From Candidatus Rokuibacteriota bacterium (GTDB lineage Bacteria > Methylomirabilota > Methylomirabilia > Rokubacteriales > CSP1-6), in assembly GCA_003221435.1 (NCBI GenBank), contig QHRS01000130.1, positions 5,720-14,174 on the forward strand: DNA of 8,455 nucleotides, read 5' to 3'. Positions within the stretch are counted from its first letter, which is position 1, and each line of letters opens with the position of its first letter. This document shows, one piece after another, positions 1 to 6,924 of this stretch. The position numbers and the translations under genes were made by a program. The notes under the pieces were generated by a model, which was given only the letters and a program-made list of their open reading frames with translations, had not been told where the DNA came from and did not search any database.

Positions 1-126
1 CTCGTCGCCGAAGAAGTCCACCATCGCGGCGATGACGTAGCTGCCGCCGGCCAGGCCGCCAAAGAAGAAGTAGAGGATCACGAGCCACCGCCAGTGAGGC
101 GGCGCGGTGAAGAACGCGTCAGACAT
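1..126 (-). CDS. NrfD-like membrane anchor subunit of formate dehydrogenase (partial, N-terminus only)
   Basis: This is the third gene of the formate dehydrogenase operon; only its first 42 codons are in the window and it continues past the left edge. The ATG at 126-124 overlaps the beta-subunit stop codon (119-121) by 8 bases, so translation is probably coupled. The visible protein begins MSDAFFTAPPHWRW and then enters a hydrophobic segment containing FFFGGLAGGSYVIAAM (about residues 15-35), which resembles the first transmembrane helix of NrfD/polysulfide-reductase membrane subunits. In such complexes this protein anchors the catalytic and ferredoxin-like subunits to the inner membrane and exchanges electrons with quinone. 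It does not look like the FdnI cytochrome b type, although 42 residues is little to judge by. The family call rests on this short stretch plus operon position. Confidence 0.78.
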   Translation of the reverse strand, partial: MSDAFFTAPPHWRWLVILYFFFGGLAGGSYVIAAMVDFFGDE

Positions 127-853
127 TGTCCCGCCCCGCGACCGCGTCCATCCGGCGCTGGCGGAAGCTCAGCAGTCCCACGAGGCCCACCATCAGCGCG
201 CCGAGCCCCGAGAACATCGACGCCGGGAAGAGGTTCCGCGAGGGCATCTTCGGATCGGCCGGCAAGCCGTAGACCTCCGGCTTGTCCTCGAGCAGATAGA
301 ACGAGTTGAGCCCGCCGAGGATCTTCTCGTCGTCGCCGTAGAGATACGCGGCGGTGTGCCCGCGCTCGTGCAGCTGCGCCACGCGCCCCCTGGCCTTCCG
401 GCGCAGCTCCTCGAGCGGGCCGAACTTGATCGATTCCGTCGGGCACGCTTTGGCGCAGGCCGGCGTGAGCCCGACCTGCATCCGGTCGTAGCAGAGCGTG
501 CATTTCTGCGCGGTGCCCGATACCGGATTGATGTCGATGACCCCGAAGGGGCACGCACCGATGCAGTCGCGGCAGCCGTTGCAGGCATCCGAGGCGTGGG
601 CGCAGTGCTTGCAGACGTCGCTCATCATGAGCCAGCGGCCGTCGTGGCGGTCCGCGTCGAACTGCTCGATGAACCTGACGTGGCGCCAGTGGATGCCGTC
701 CAGCTGCCGGGTGTTGTCGTAGCTCTGGCCGCTCAGCGTGTTGGCGCCGCCATTGGTCGACGGGAGCTGGTTCCACTCCTTGCAGGCGACCTCGCACGCC
801 TTGCAGCCGATGCAGACCGTCGTATCGGTGAAGAACCCCATCGGCTCTGCCAT
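119..853 (-). CDS. fdnH: Formate dehydrogenase beta subunit, ferredoxin-like iron-sulfur protein with internal deletion
   Basis: This 244-residue electron-transfer subunit would carry electrons from the alpha subunit through four [4Fe-4S] clusters to the membrane anchor. The cysteine motifs are C14-x2-C17-x2-C20-x3-C24; C81-x2-C84; C91-x2-C94-x2-C97-x3-C101; and C118-x2-C121 with C133-x3-C137. A hydrophobic helix at about residues 208-229, followed by an Arg-rich stretch, fits the C-terminal membrane anchor of FdnH/FdoH-type proteins. The ATG at 853 is preferred over a GTG three bases upstream because GGGAG lies 7 bases before it. Oddity: family members have two more cysteines (CxxxCP) and roughly 25 more residues between C84 and C91. 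Here the protein goes straight from CKHCAHAS to DACNGC (DNA about 584-604), leaving 14 of the expected 16 ligands. The reading frame is intact, but one cluster cannot be ligated in the usual way. Confidence 0.9.
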   Translation of the reverse strand: MAEPMGFFTDTTVCIGCKACEVACKEWNQLPSTNGGANTLSGQSYDNTRQLDGIHWRHVRFIEQFDADRHDGRWLMMSDVCKHCAHASDACNGCRDCIGACPFGVIDINPVSGTAQKCTLCYDRMQVGLTPACAKACPTESIKFGPLEELRRKARGRVAQLHERGHTAAYLYGDDEKILGGLNSFYLLEDKPEVYGLPADPKMPSRNLFPASMFSGLGALMVGLVGLLSFRQRRMDAVAGRDNV

Positions 854-870
854 CACGCTTCTCCCGTTCG

Positions 871-1010
871 AGCGCGGGCTCCGCCCGCGCCATCCTGTCC
901 GGGGGGAGGCAGGGAGGAGCGCGCCTCAGGCGCGCGACGACCGTCGGCCGGGGAGTCCGAGGGGGCGTAGCCCTCTCGCTCCATAGAGAGGCGAAGCCCC
1001 GCTGGGAGGC
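871..1010. repeat. Cluster of short GC-rich palindromes between the alpha and beta genes
   Basis: Several compact inverted repeats are packed together. GCGCGGGC (872-879) pairs with GCCCGCGC (883-890) around TCC. GCGCGCCT (919-926) pairs with AGGCGCGC (928-935) around a single base, so the practical loop is wider. GAGGG (959-963) pairs with CCCTC (971-975) around a GGCGTAG-like core. A weaker GGCGAAGCC-type core lies near 990-998. The pattern resembles REP-like or other small intergenic palindromes. None has a following T-run, so these are not classical terminators. They could form mRNA stem-loops that affect stability or relative expression of the alpha and beta cistrons; that is inference. 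Confidence 0.6.
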
Positions 1011-1023
1011 GCTCCACGTTGCA

Positions 1024-1044
1024 CACGAAGGCCTTGCCTTCGTG
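1024..1044. repeat. Perfect 9-bp hairpin near the end of the alpha gene
   Basis: CACGAAGGC (1024-1032) and GCCTTCGTG (1036-1044) form a perfect 9-bp inverted repeat with a 3-base loop. It lies 17 bases downstream of the alpha stop codon in the transcribed direction, inside the displaced family C-terminal motif, where it encodes HEGKAFV. There is no U-tract after it, so intrinsic termination is unlikely. The overlap with a conserved protein motif suggests the symmetry may be partly coincidental. Confidence 0.5.
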
Positions 1045-1060
1045 GATCGACACGTTGGGA

Positions 1061-4000
1061 TCACCGACGATGCACCGTCTCGCCGTTGATCGTGAGGGGA
1101 CGCATGCGACGGGTCACCAGCGCCCTGGCGCGCGTCGAGCCGCGTGGTGTGCTGATCCGGACCCAGTCGAGGTTGTTGATCCCTTTCGGCTCGGCCAGCT
1201 CGGGGGAGAGCTCCACGAACAGCTCCGGCTGCAGCTCGGCCAGCCACGGGAGCCACCGGCTCATGACGCCCGTGAGATGATGCTCGGTCAGCCGATACGT
1301 GGTCAGCACGTGCGGGTAGCGCGAGTCGCCGACCGCTGCGAGCTGATTGTCCTCACGCTTCCAGTACTTGAGCACCGGGCTCGCCTGCTGCTTGTAGAGC
1401 GGGTTCTGCACCGGCGACTCGATCGGCTCGTAGTGGGTCGGCAGCGGCCCGTCGATGAGCCCTGCGGGCGCGAAGAGCCAGCCTTTGCCGTCGGCCTTCA
1501 TGATGAACGGGTCTGTCCCGGAGTGCGCGTCGAGACCGATCCCGTCGGCCCTGGCGGGCGCGCTCGGGGCTTTCTTCACGGGAAAATCGGGAATGTCGTA
1601 CCCCGTCCACTCCTGCTTCTGCCCGTCCCACCAGACGTACTTTTTCCGCTCGCTCCAGGGCTTGCCGTCCGGGCGGGCGGAGGCGCGGTTGTACATGATG
1701 CGTCGGTTCGCGGGCCACGAGTAGCCCCAGCCGAGGTGCGTGCCCACGCCGCCCGGCGGATCGGGGTTCTGGCTGGCGGCGCGGTTCTGGTCCGGCGCGG
1801 GGAACACGCCGCAGTAAATCCAGGAGGCGGCCGTCGTGGACCCGTCGTCTTTGAGGGCGGCGAAGTTCGGCAGGTGCGCGCCTGTCGCGGTGTCGTAGCC
1901 ATTGATCTCTTTCAGGATCTTGCGGGCGTCCGGCTCGTCCTTGATGCGCGAGTCCGCCGGCGGCGTGTCGCGATCGTAGTCCCAGGTGAGGGCCTTCACG
2001 CCCTCGTCGCGCGGCAGCGTGCTCGGGGCGTAGAGCTTCTTCAGTCGCTTGCCGAGATGGTACGTGAACCAGATGTCCGACCGGCAGTCGCCCGGGGGAT
2101 CGGCGGCCTTGTGGTGCCACTGGATCAGCCGCTGGGTGTTGGTGAAGCTCCCGTCGGATTCCCCCACCTGCGCCGAGGGAAAGAAGAAGACCTCGGTCCT
2201 GATGTCCTCGGTGCGGAGCTCCCCGCCCTTGACCTCCGGCGAGTTGTACCAGAACGCCGCGGTCTCGGTCTCGAAGTTGTCCTTCACCACGAGCCAGTCG
2301 AGCTTCGAGAGCGCCCGGCGCTGCAGGCGGGCATTCTGGCCGCCGACGGCCGGATTCTGGCCCATCGCGAACATGCCTTTGACCTTGCCGTCCGCCATCG
2401 CGATCATCATCGGCATGTGCGAGTGATCCCCGCTGATCCGCGGGTGCCACGCGTAGCCGAAGTCGTTGTCCCTGGTCGCCGCCGCGCCGTACATGGACTT
2501 CAGGTACGACACCATGAACTTGGGCATGTTGGCCCAGTAGCTCGTCGCCGGCGTCTCCGCCTTCAGATAGTCGGCGAGCGTCTCGTGCTTCTTCAGGATC
2601 GACGGCGCGCCCATGTAGCCGTGGATACTGTGGTACAGCGTGGGCACGTCGGTGGAGCCCTGGATCGTGGCGTGGCCGCGGAGCGCCAGCACGCCGCCGC
2701 CCGGCCGCCCGACGTTGCCGAGCAGCAGTTGCAGCAGCGCGCAGCAGGAGATCACCTGGGGACCGTACGTGTGCTGCGTCCAGCCGACGGCGTAGCAGAA
2801 CGCCGTGGTCTTGTCCGGGCCCGAGTTGGCGGTGACCGCCTCGGCGACCTTCAGGAAGGTCTCCTTGGGGCAGCCGGTGACCCGCTCCACCATCGCCGGG
2901 GTGTAGCGGCTGAAATGGCGCTTCAGGATCTGGAACACCGTCCGCGGGTGCTGGAGCGTGGGGTCCCGGACGGGCGCCGGCTTCAGGTTCGCCCGCACCA
3001 GGCTCTCGAACGACCCTCCCGCGGGCGCCGGCGCGGGCGCGGCGCCATCCGCCTCCCGCTGGTACTGCCAGGTCTCGGGGTTGTACTGGCCGACGAAGCC
3101 GTTCAGCGGGTCGCCCGTGTAATCCATGAGACCGGAGAAGACGCCCTTGAGATCCTCCGTGTCCTTGAAATCCTCGCGCACGAGCGTCGCGGCGTTGGTG
3201 TAGTTGACGACGTACTCCCTGAAGTACTTCTCGTGCTCGATCGCGTAGCGGATCAGCCCGCCGAGGAACGCGATGTCACTGCCCGCGCGGATCGGCGCGT
3301 GGATGTCCGCCATGGCGCTCGTGCGGGTGAAGCGCGGGTCGACGTGGATGACTTTTGCGCCCTTGAGCTTGGCCTGCATCACCCAGCGGAACGCCACCGG
3401 GTGGCATTCCGCCATGTTGGAGCCCTCGATGACGATACAGTCGGACTCGACCAGATTCCTGGGAAAGGTCGTCGCGGCGCCACGTCCGAGTCGCACCCCC
3501 AGACCGGGGACGCTCGAGCTGTGTCAGATCCTGGCCTGATTCTCGATGGCCACCACACCCAGGCCGCGCATCAGCTTCTGCTGGATGTGGTTCCATTCGT
3601 TGTCCATCGTGGCGCCGCCGAGTGAGAAGATCGCCAGCGTGTGGTTGAGGGGCCGGCCGTCGGCGGTGCGCTCGACGAACGTCTCGTTACGCGTCTTCTC
3701 CACCAGCTCGGCCACGCGGTCCATCGCCTGCTCGAGGCCCCACACCTCCCACTGCGTGGCGCCGGGGCCGCGGCGGAGGACCTTGGTGGCGCGGTTGGGA
3801 TTGATGTGGAGCTGGTAGATCGCGGCCTCGTTGACCGGGCTCTTCGGGTTGCCTTCGATGTTGACGATCTGGCCCTCGACCGTGTGGATCAGCGTGCCGC
3901 AGCCGACGGCGCAGTACGGGCAGACGCTCGGGACCGTCTTGGCATCCTTGATCCGAAGCTCCTGCGCCCGCGCGACGGCGGGGCCCAGGTCGGCGCCGAG

Positions 4001-4078
4001 CCCGGCAAGACCGCCCACCGCGGTGCCGGCCGCCGCGCTCGCCGACAACCGGAAGAAATCACGGCGCGTCACATCCAT
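1061..4078 (-). CDS. fdnG: Selenocysteine-containing formate dehydrogenase alpha subunit (Mo/W-bis-MGD), C-terminally truncated and lacking one cluster cysteine
   Basis: The catalytic subunit oxidises formate to CO2 at a molybdenum or tungsten bis-pterin site. The reading frame runs from ATG 4078 to TGA 1061-1063 (1005 residues including Sec; E. coli FdnG about 1015) if TGA 3524-3526 is decoded as selenocysteine 185. The context NQARI-Sec-H matches the FdnG active site, and the protein continues in frame with GRGAATTF, DPRFTRT and GWTQHT. The N-terminus has a twin-arginine signal (TRRDFFRLS, residues 4-12), so export to the periplasmic side by Tat is expected. A GGGGAG Shine-Dalgarno 8 bases upstream supports this start. 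The [4Fe-4S] site has C53-x2-C56-x3-C60, but the expected fourth cysteine (LCPKG-like, after SPVNE at residues 80-84) is absent and no further cysteine occurs before Sec185. The C-terminus stops at GETVHRR, about 45 residues short of the family end. Family identity is certain; whether this copy is functional is not. Confidence 0.93.
3493..3526 (-). promoter_or_regulatory. Selenocysteine UGA codon and bacterial SECIS element
   Basis: The in-frame TGA lies at 3526-3524 on the minus strand. Downstream, GCGUCCCC (3513-3506) pairs with GGGGGUGC (3500-3493) as an 8-bp stem with two G-U pairs, presenting the loop GGUCU (3505-3501). The E. coli fdhF SECIS has the same GGUCU apical loop, and in both genes the GGU is the seventh codon after UGA, so the spacing is identical. 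SelB recognises this loop and delivers Sec-tRNA. The organism therefore should have selA, selB, selC and selD elsewhere; none is in this window. Confidence 0.92.
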
Positions 4079-4152
4079 GGCTTTAGCTCCCCGCGTCGCG
4101 CCGGACACGGTCGGGCCGGCGCCTAGAGTTGTGATGACAGAGAAGACCTGCG

Positions 4153-4168
4153 CGCAAGACAGCGACCA
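4153..4168 (-). promoter_or_regulatory. Weak sigma-54-like -24/-12 candidate upstream of the alpha gene
   Basis: Read on the minus strand the site is TGGTCG-N5-TTGCG. It has the invariant GG and GC dinucleotides at the sigma-54 spacing and TTGC at -12, but it misses the usual CAC after the GG. It would place transcription start roughly 65 bases before the ATG at 4078. Some formate dehydrogenases are sigma-54 dependent, but a match of this quality occurs easily by chance. Confidence 0.25.
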
Positions 4169-4252
4169 AGGCCGGAAGATGCCCGGAGCGCTCAAGCGGA
4201 ATCCCCGTGGGTGTCGGCATGTACCGGCCCGCCTGTCCGTCGATCGGGCTGA

Positions 4253-4261
4253 ATCATACCA
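4253..4261 (-). promoter_or_regulatory. Extended -10 promoter candidate for the formate dehydrogenase operon
   Basis: On the minus strand the sequence TGGTATGAT matches the extended -10 pattern TGnTATAAT with one mismatch. No good -35 hexamer is seen at 17-18 bases, which extended -10 promoters can tolerate. It would give a leader of about 165 bases before the alpha start codon. It is a candidate only. Confidence 0.35.
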
Positions 4262-4287
4262 CGGCTCCCGAAGCCGGCGTTGTCCCC

Positions 4288-4316
4288 TTGACAAGCGGGA
4301 GATGTCGGCAGAAATT
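4288..4316 (+). promoter_or_regulatory. Candidate sigma-70 promoter of the ABC transporter operon
   Basis: A perfect TTGACA (4288-4293) is followed after 17 bases by GAAATT (4311-4316), a weak -10. Transcription would start near 4323, leaving a leader of roughly 37 bases before the solute-binding protein ATG. The weak -10 is embedded in a perfect palindrome, which suggests regulated expression. Confidence 0.45.
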
Positions 4317-4321
4317 CTGCC
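4307..4321. promoter_or_regulatory. Operator-like perfect palindrome GGCAGAA-A-TTCTGCC
   Basis: Seven-base arms (4307-4313 and 4315-4321) are perfectly symmetric around A4314. The site overlaps the proposed -10 and the region just before the start of the transporter operon, where binding of a dimeric repressor would block RNA polymerase. It does not match the Crp/Fnr half-site pattern (TTGAT or TGTGA), so the Crp/Fnr-type protein encoded at the right end is not an obvious ligand. The binding factor is unknown. Confidence 0.45.
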
Positions 4322-4359
4322 CACACTCGTCTAGTGCGAACTTGAAGCCGGAGGTGGAG

Positions 4360-5928
4360 ATGGACCGAAGCGGCCTCTTCCGAACAGTGGTGGCGGCGTT
4401 CCTGGCGGTGGGGCTGATCGGCGCCGGGGCGGCGTCGGCCGCCGATACGCCGAAGAAAGGCGGCCTCCTCCGGGTCGGCAACCTCGGCGAGCCGCCTGCC
4501 CTCGACGCCCACTGGACGACCGCCAGCATCACCGAGACGCTGACCAATCACATCTACGAGGGCCTCTACAGCCTCGACGAGGCCAACCGACCGATACCGA
4601 TGCTGGCCGAGAGCCACACCGTCAGCAGGGATGGGCTGACCTACACCTTCAAGCTCCGTCAGGGGATCAAGTTCCACAACGGCAAGGAGATGACGTCCGA
4701 GGACGTGGTGGCGTCGCTCACCCGCTGGGGCAAGCAGTCGGTGTACGGAAGGATCCTGTTCGCCAAGGTGGCCGACTTCCGCGCCGTGGACCCGTACACG
4801 GTGGAGATGAAGTTGAAGGAGCGGGTGGGGATCGTGCTGATCTCCCTCGCGGTCCCGAACAACTTCGGCGCCATCTACCCGAAGGAAATCGCCGAGAGGT
4901 TTCCGCCCCAGACCAAGATCACCGAGTACATCGGGACCGGTCCCTTCAAGCTCGCCGAGTGGAAGCCGGACCAGTACATCCGGATGGTCCGCTTCGACGA
5001 TTACAAATCCAGGAACGAGAAGGCGAGCGGGTATGGCGGCGGCAAGACCGCCTATGTCGACGAGATCCGCTGGATCCCGGTGCCGGACGTGGCCACCCGG
5101 GTGGCCCAGGTGGAGACCGGCGAGCTGGATTTCGCCGACGACCTGAACCTCGACGCCTACGAGCGGCTCAAGGGAACTCCCAACGCGCGCCCGATCATCG
5201 GGACGCCGTACTACTGGCTCGTCGCGGTCCTCAACAAGAAGGAGGGCCTGATGACGAACCAGAAGCTCCGCCAGGCCTGGCAGGCCGCGATCGACGTCGA
5301 GCCGATCATGAAGAATGTGGCCGGCGGCAAGCCCGAGTTCTACCGGATGGACTCGAGCCTCGCCTTCGCGGAGGTCCCGGCCTGGCATACCACGATCACC
5401 GGGCTGCCCTGGAACGAGCACAACAAGGACAAGGCGCGGCGGCTCCTGCGGGAAGCCGGATACACCGGAGAGCCGATCCGCTTCATGACCACGCAGGAGT
5501 ATAAGTGGATGTACGACTTCGCCCTGCTCACGAAGCAGCAGCTCGAGGACGTCGGGTTCACCATCGACCTCCAGGTCATGGACTGGTCGACCCTCGTGCA
5601 GCGGCGGAACAATTCCAAGGCCTACGATGCCTTCACGACCGGGATAGGGAACTTCTTCGACCCGACCCACCACGTCTATCTCACCTGCATCTGGCCGGGG
5701 TGGACGTGCGACGAGGACATTCTGAAGCTACAGGACGAGCTGGCGCGCGAGATCGATCCGAAGAAGCGCTTCGCCCTGTGGGTGCGCCAGACCAGGCAGT
5801 TCTACGAGAAGGTCCCCGTCATCCGCTACGGCGACCTCTTCGGCCTGCGCGCCGCGCGGACGACGGTGAAGGGCTTCAACGAGAAGACCGAGCGGATCCG
5901 CTTCTACAACGTGTGGCTGGACAAGTGA
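4360..5928 (+). CDS. Family-5 extracellular solute-binding protein of a peptide/dipeptide-type ABC transporter
   Basis: This 522-residue periplasmic receptor belongs to the DppA/OppA class (SBP_bac_5) and delivers ligand to the two permeases encoded next. The ATG at 4360 is chosen because GGAGG lies 5 bases upstream and the protein then starts with a clear Sec signal peptide: Arg at residues 3 and 8, a hydrophobic core at about 9-24, and cleavage after ASA27. The open frame extends upstream to 4207, but that part looks non-coding. Family landmarks are YTFKLRQGIKFHNG (from residue 95), followed by a DVV segment, and GTGPFKL (192-198). Two cysteines near the C-terminal third (CIWPGWTC) could form a disulfide in the periplasm. 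Length fits the family. Ligand cannot be read from sequence; oligopeptides, dipeptides, nickel chelates and other small solutes are all bound by this fold. Confidence 0.95.
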   Translation: MDRSGLFRTVVAAFLAVGLIGAGAASAADTPKKGGLLRVGNLGEPPALDAHWTTASITETLTNHIYEGLYSLDEANRPIPMLAESHTVSRDGLTYTFKLRQGIKFHNGKEMTSEDVVASLTRWGKQSVYGRILFAKVADFRAVDPYTVEMKLKERVGIVLISLAVPNNFGAIYPKEIAERFPPQTKITEYIGTGPFKLAEWKPDQYIRMVRFDDYKSRNEKASGYGGGKTAYVDEIRWIPVPDVATRVAQVETGELDFADDLNLDAYERLKGTPNARPIIGTPYYWLVAVLNKKEGLMTNQKLRQAWQAAIDVEPIMKNVAGGKPEFYRMDSSLAFAEVPAWHTTITGLPWNEHNKDKARRLLREAGYTGEPIRFMTTQEYKWMYDFALLTKQQLEDVGFTIDLQVMDWSTLVQRRNNSKAYDAFTTGIGNFFDPTHHVYLTCIWPGWTCDEDILKLQDELAREIDPKKRFALWVRQTRQFYEKVPVIRYGDLFGLRAARTTVKGFNEKTERIRFYNVWLDK

Positions 5929-5979
5929 CCCGTTGAGCCGGCCGCACCGGTCCGTTCCGAGGCCCCCGCGCCGCATCCG

Positions 5980-6924
5980 ATGACCGCGTATCTCATCCGC
6001 CGAGTCCTGGCGCTCCTTCCCGTGATGCTGGTGGTCCTCACCATCGTCTTTCTCCTCATCCACCTGATCCCCGGGGATCCCGTCAGCGTGATGCTCGGAC
6101 CCGATGCGACGCTCGCTCAGATCCAGGCGACCCGCCAGTCCCTAGGCCTCGACCGCCCGCTGTACGAGCAGCTCTTCAAGTTCTACGGGCGGGTTCTGCG
6201 GGGAGACCTGGGCCGGTCGTACTTTCTCGACCGTCCGGTCACCGTGGCGCTCCTCGAGCGCGCCGAGCCGACGCTCGTGTTGACCGCCTGCGCGCTGCTG
6301 GTCGCCGTGATGATCGGCGTGCCGTCCGGGATCATCGCGGCGGCCTACCGCGGTTCCGTGTGGGACCGCGCGCTGATGCTGGGCGCGCTGCTGGGGGTCT
6401 GCATCCCGGGTTTCTGGTTGAGCCTCAACTTCATCTACCTCTTCGCCGTGCGCCTGGGCTGGCTGCCGGCCGCCGGATACACCTCGTTCCTCGTGGAGCC
6501 CGCGGCGGCCCTCCGCTACATGGTGCTGCCGGCGGTCTCGCTCGGGTTCAACCAGTCGGCGCTGATCGCACGGATCAGCCGGTCGTGCATGCTGGAGGTG
6601 CTCCAGCAGGATTACATCCGGACGGCGCGGGCAAAGGGCCTGTCTCAAGGCGCGACCATCTGCGGGCACGCCTTCCGGAACGCGCTCGTTCCGGTCATCA
6701 CGGTGATCGGCATCACGATGGCGATCCTGATCGGCGGCGCCGTCGTCACCGAGATCGTCTTCAACATCCCCGGCCTGGGCCGCCTAATCGTCTCGGCCAT
6801 CATGCGTCGCGACTATCCGGTCGTGCAGGGCGTGGTTCTGGTGACCGCGGCGGCGTACGTCCTGATCAATCTGACCGTGGATCTCCTCTACGCCTTCATC
6901 GACCCGCGGATCCGGTATGACTGA
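5980..6924 (+). CDS. dppB: ABC transporter permease, DppB/OppB type
   Basis: This 314-residue inner-membrane permease forms one half of the translocation channel. The N-terminus MTAYLIRRVLALLPVM with its first transmembrane helix (about residues 9-30) and the segment IPGDPV are typical of DppB/GsiC proteins. The cytoplasmic EAA loop that contacts the ATPase begins near residue 214 (RTARAKGLS) and includes HAFRNALVPVIT. The C-terminus AFIDPRIRYD is also characteristic. The gene starts 51 bases after the solute-binding protein stop. The ATG has only a distant GAGG (5959-5962, 17 bases away), so initiation may be weak. No alternative start fits the family better. Confidence 0.96.
   Translation: MTAYLIRRVLALLPVMLVVLTIVFLLIHLIPGDPVSVMLGPDATLAQIQATRQSLGLDRPLYEQLFKFYGRVLRGDLGRSYFLDRPVTVALLERAEPTLVLTACALLVAVMIGVPSGIIAAAYRGSVWDRALMLGALLGVCIPGFWLSLNFIYLFAVRLGWLPAAGYTSFLVEPAAALRYMVLPAVSLGFNQSALIARISRSCMLEVLQQDYIRTARAKGLSQGATICGHAFRNALVPVITVIGITMAILIGGAVVTEIVFNIPGLGRLIVSAIMRRDYPVVQGVVLVTAAAYVLINLTVDLLYAFIDPRIRYD

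Larger units (their letters stand above)
853..1068 (-). pseudogene. Displaced 3' end of the formate dehydrogenase alpha gene
   Basis: Read from 1068 downward in the frame shifted by one base from the alpha gene, the DNA encodes VGDPNVSIHEGKAFVCNVER. This matches the terminal motif of FdnG-type alpha subunits (E. coli FdnG, from memory, ends with VGDANTQTPEFKSFLVNVEK). The frame then runs through the palindrome cluster to a TGA at 855-853, which overlaps the beta ATG as TGATG, a typical coupled junction. In the alpha frame itself translation stops at 1061-1063, eight bases into this motif. The simplest reading is that the intact gene once ended at 853 and that a deletion just before 1068 broke the frame. 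Residues after about 25 in this fragment are palindrome-derived and have no family counterpart I recognise. It is unlikely to be translated as a separate protein. Confidence 0.7.
4079..4359. promoter_or_regulatory. Divergent intergenic region between formate dehydrogenase and transporter operons
   Basis: These 281 bases separate the ATG of the alpha subunit (minus) from the ATG of the solute-binding protein (plus) and must hold both promoters. Both reading frames stay open upstream (to 4324 on minus and 4207 on plus), but the starts at 4078 and 4360 are far better supported by ribosome-binding sites and signal peptides. The region contains a candidate sigma-70 promoter with an overlapping palindrome on the plus side, and an extended -10 plus a sigma-54-like site on the minus side. 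No RNA gene was recognised. Confidence 0.7.

Noticed and set aside
853..1053. A separate 66-residue gene starting from GTG at 1053
   Set aside because: It has no convincing start signal, its first third is the alpha-subunit terminal motif, and the rest is read out of palindromes.
1019..3625. 868-codon open frame on the plus strand opposite the alpha gene
   Set aside because: It is the antisense shadow of a high-GC gene: its Arg/Val/Leu-rich composition has no domain pattern, while the minus strand encodes an unmistakable formate dehydrogenase.
4287..4295. CTTG-A-CAAG inverted repeat over the -35 hexamer
   Set aside because: The arms are only four bases and extension is interrupted. It is probably a by-product of the TTGACA hexamer and was not kept as a separate operator.
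3524..4324. Alpha gene ending at TGA 3524 as a short truncated protein, starting at 4324
   Set aside because: The TGA is followed by a SECIS hairpin, and the frame continues with family sequence. The 82 codons upstream of 4078 show no conserved character and precede the Tat signal and the good Shine-Dalgarno.
4192..5673. 493-codon open frame on the minus strand opposite the solute-binding protein
   Set aside because: It is an antisense shadow with low-complexity Arg/Gly/Leu/Val content and no recognisable motif. The plus strand has a signal peptide, ribosome-binding site and family motifs.
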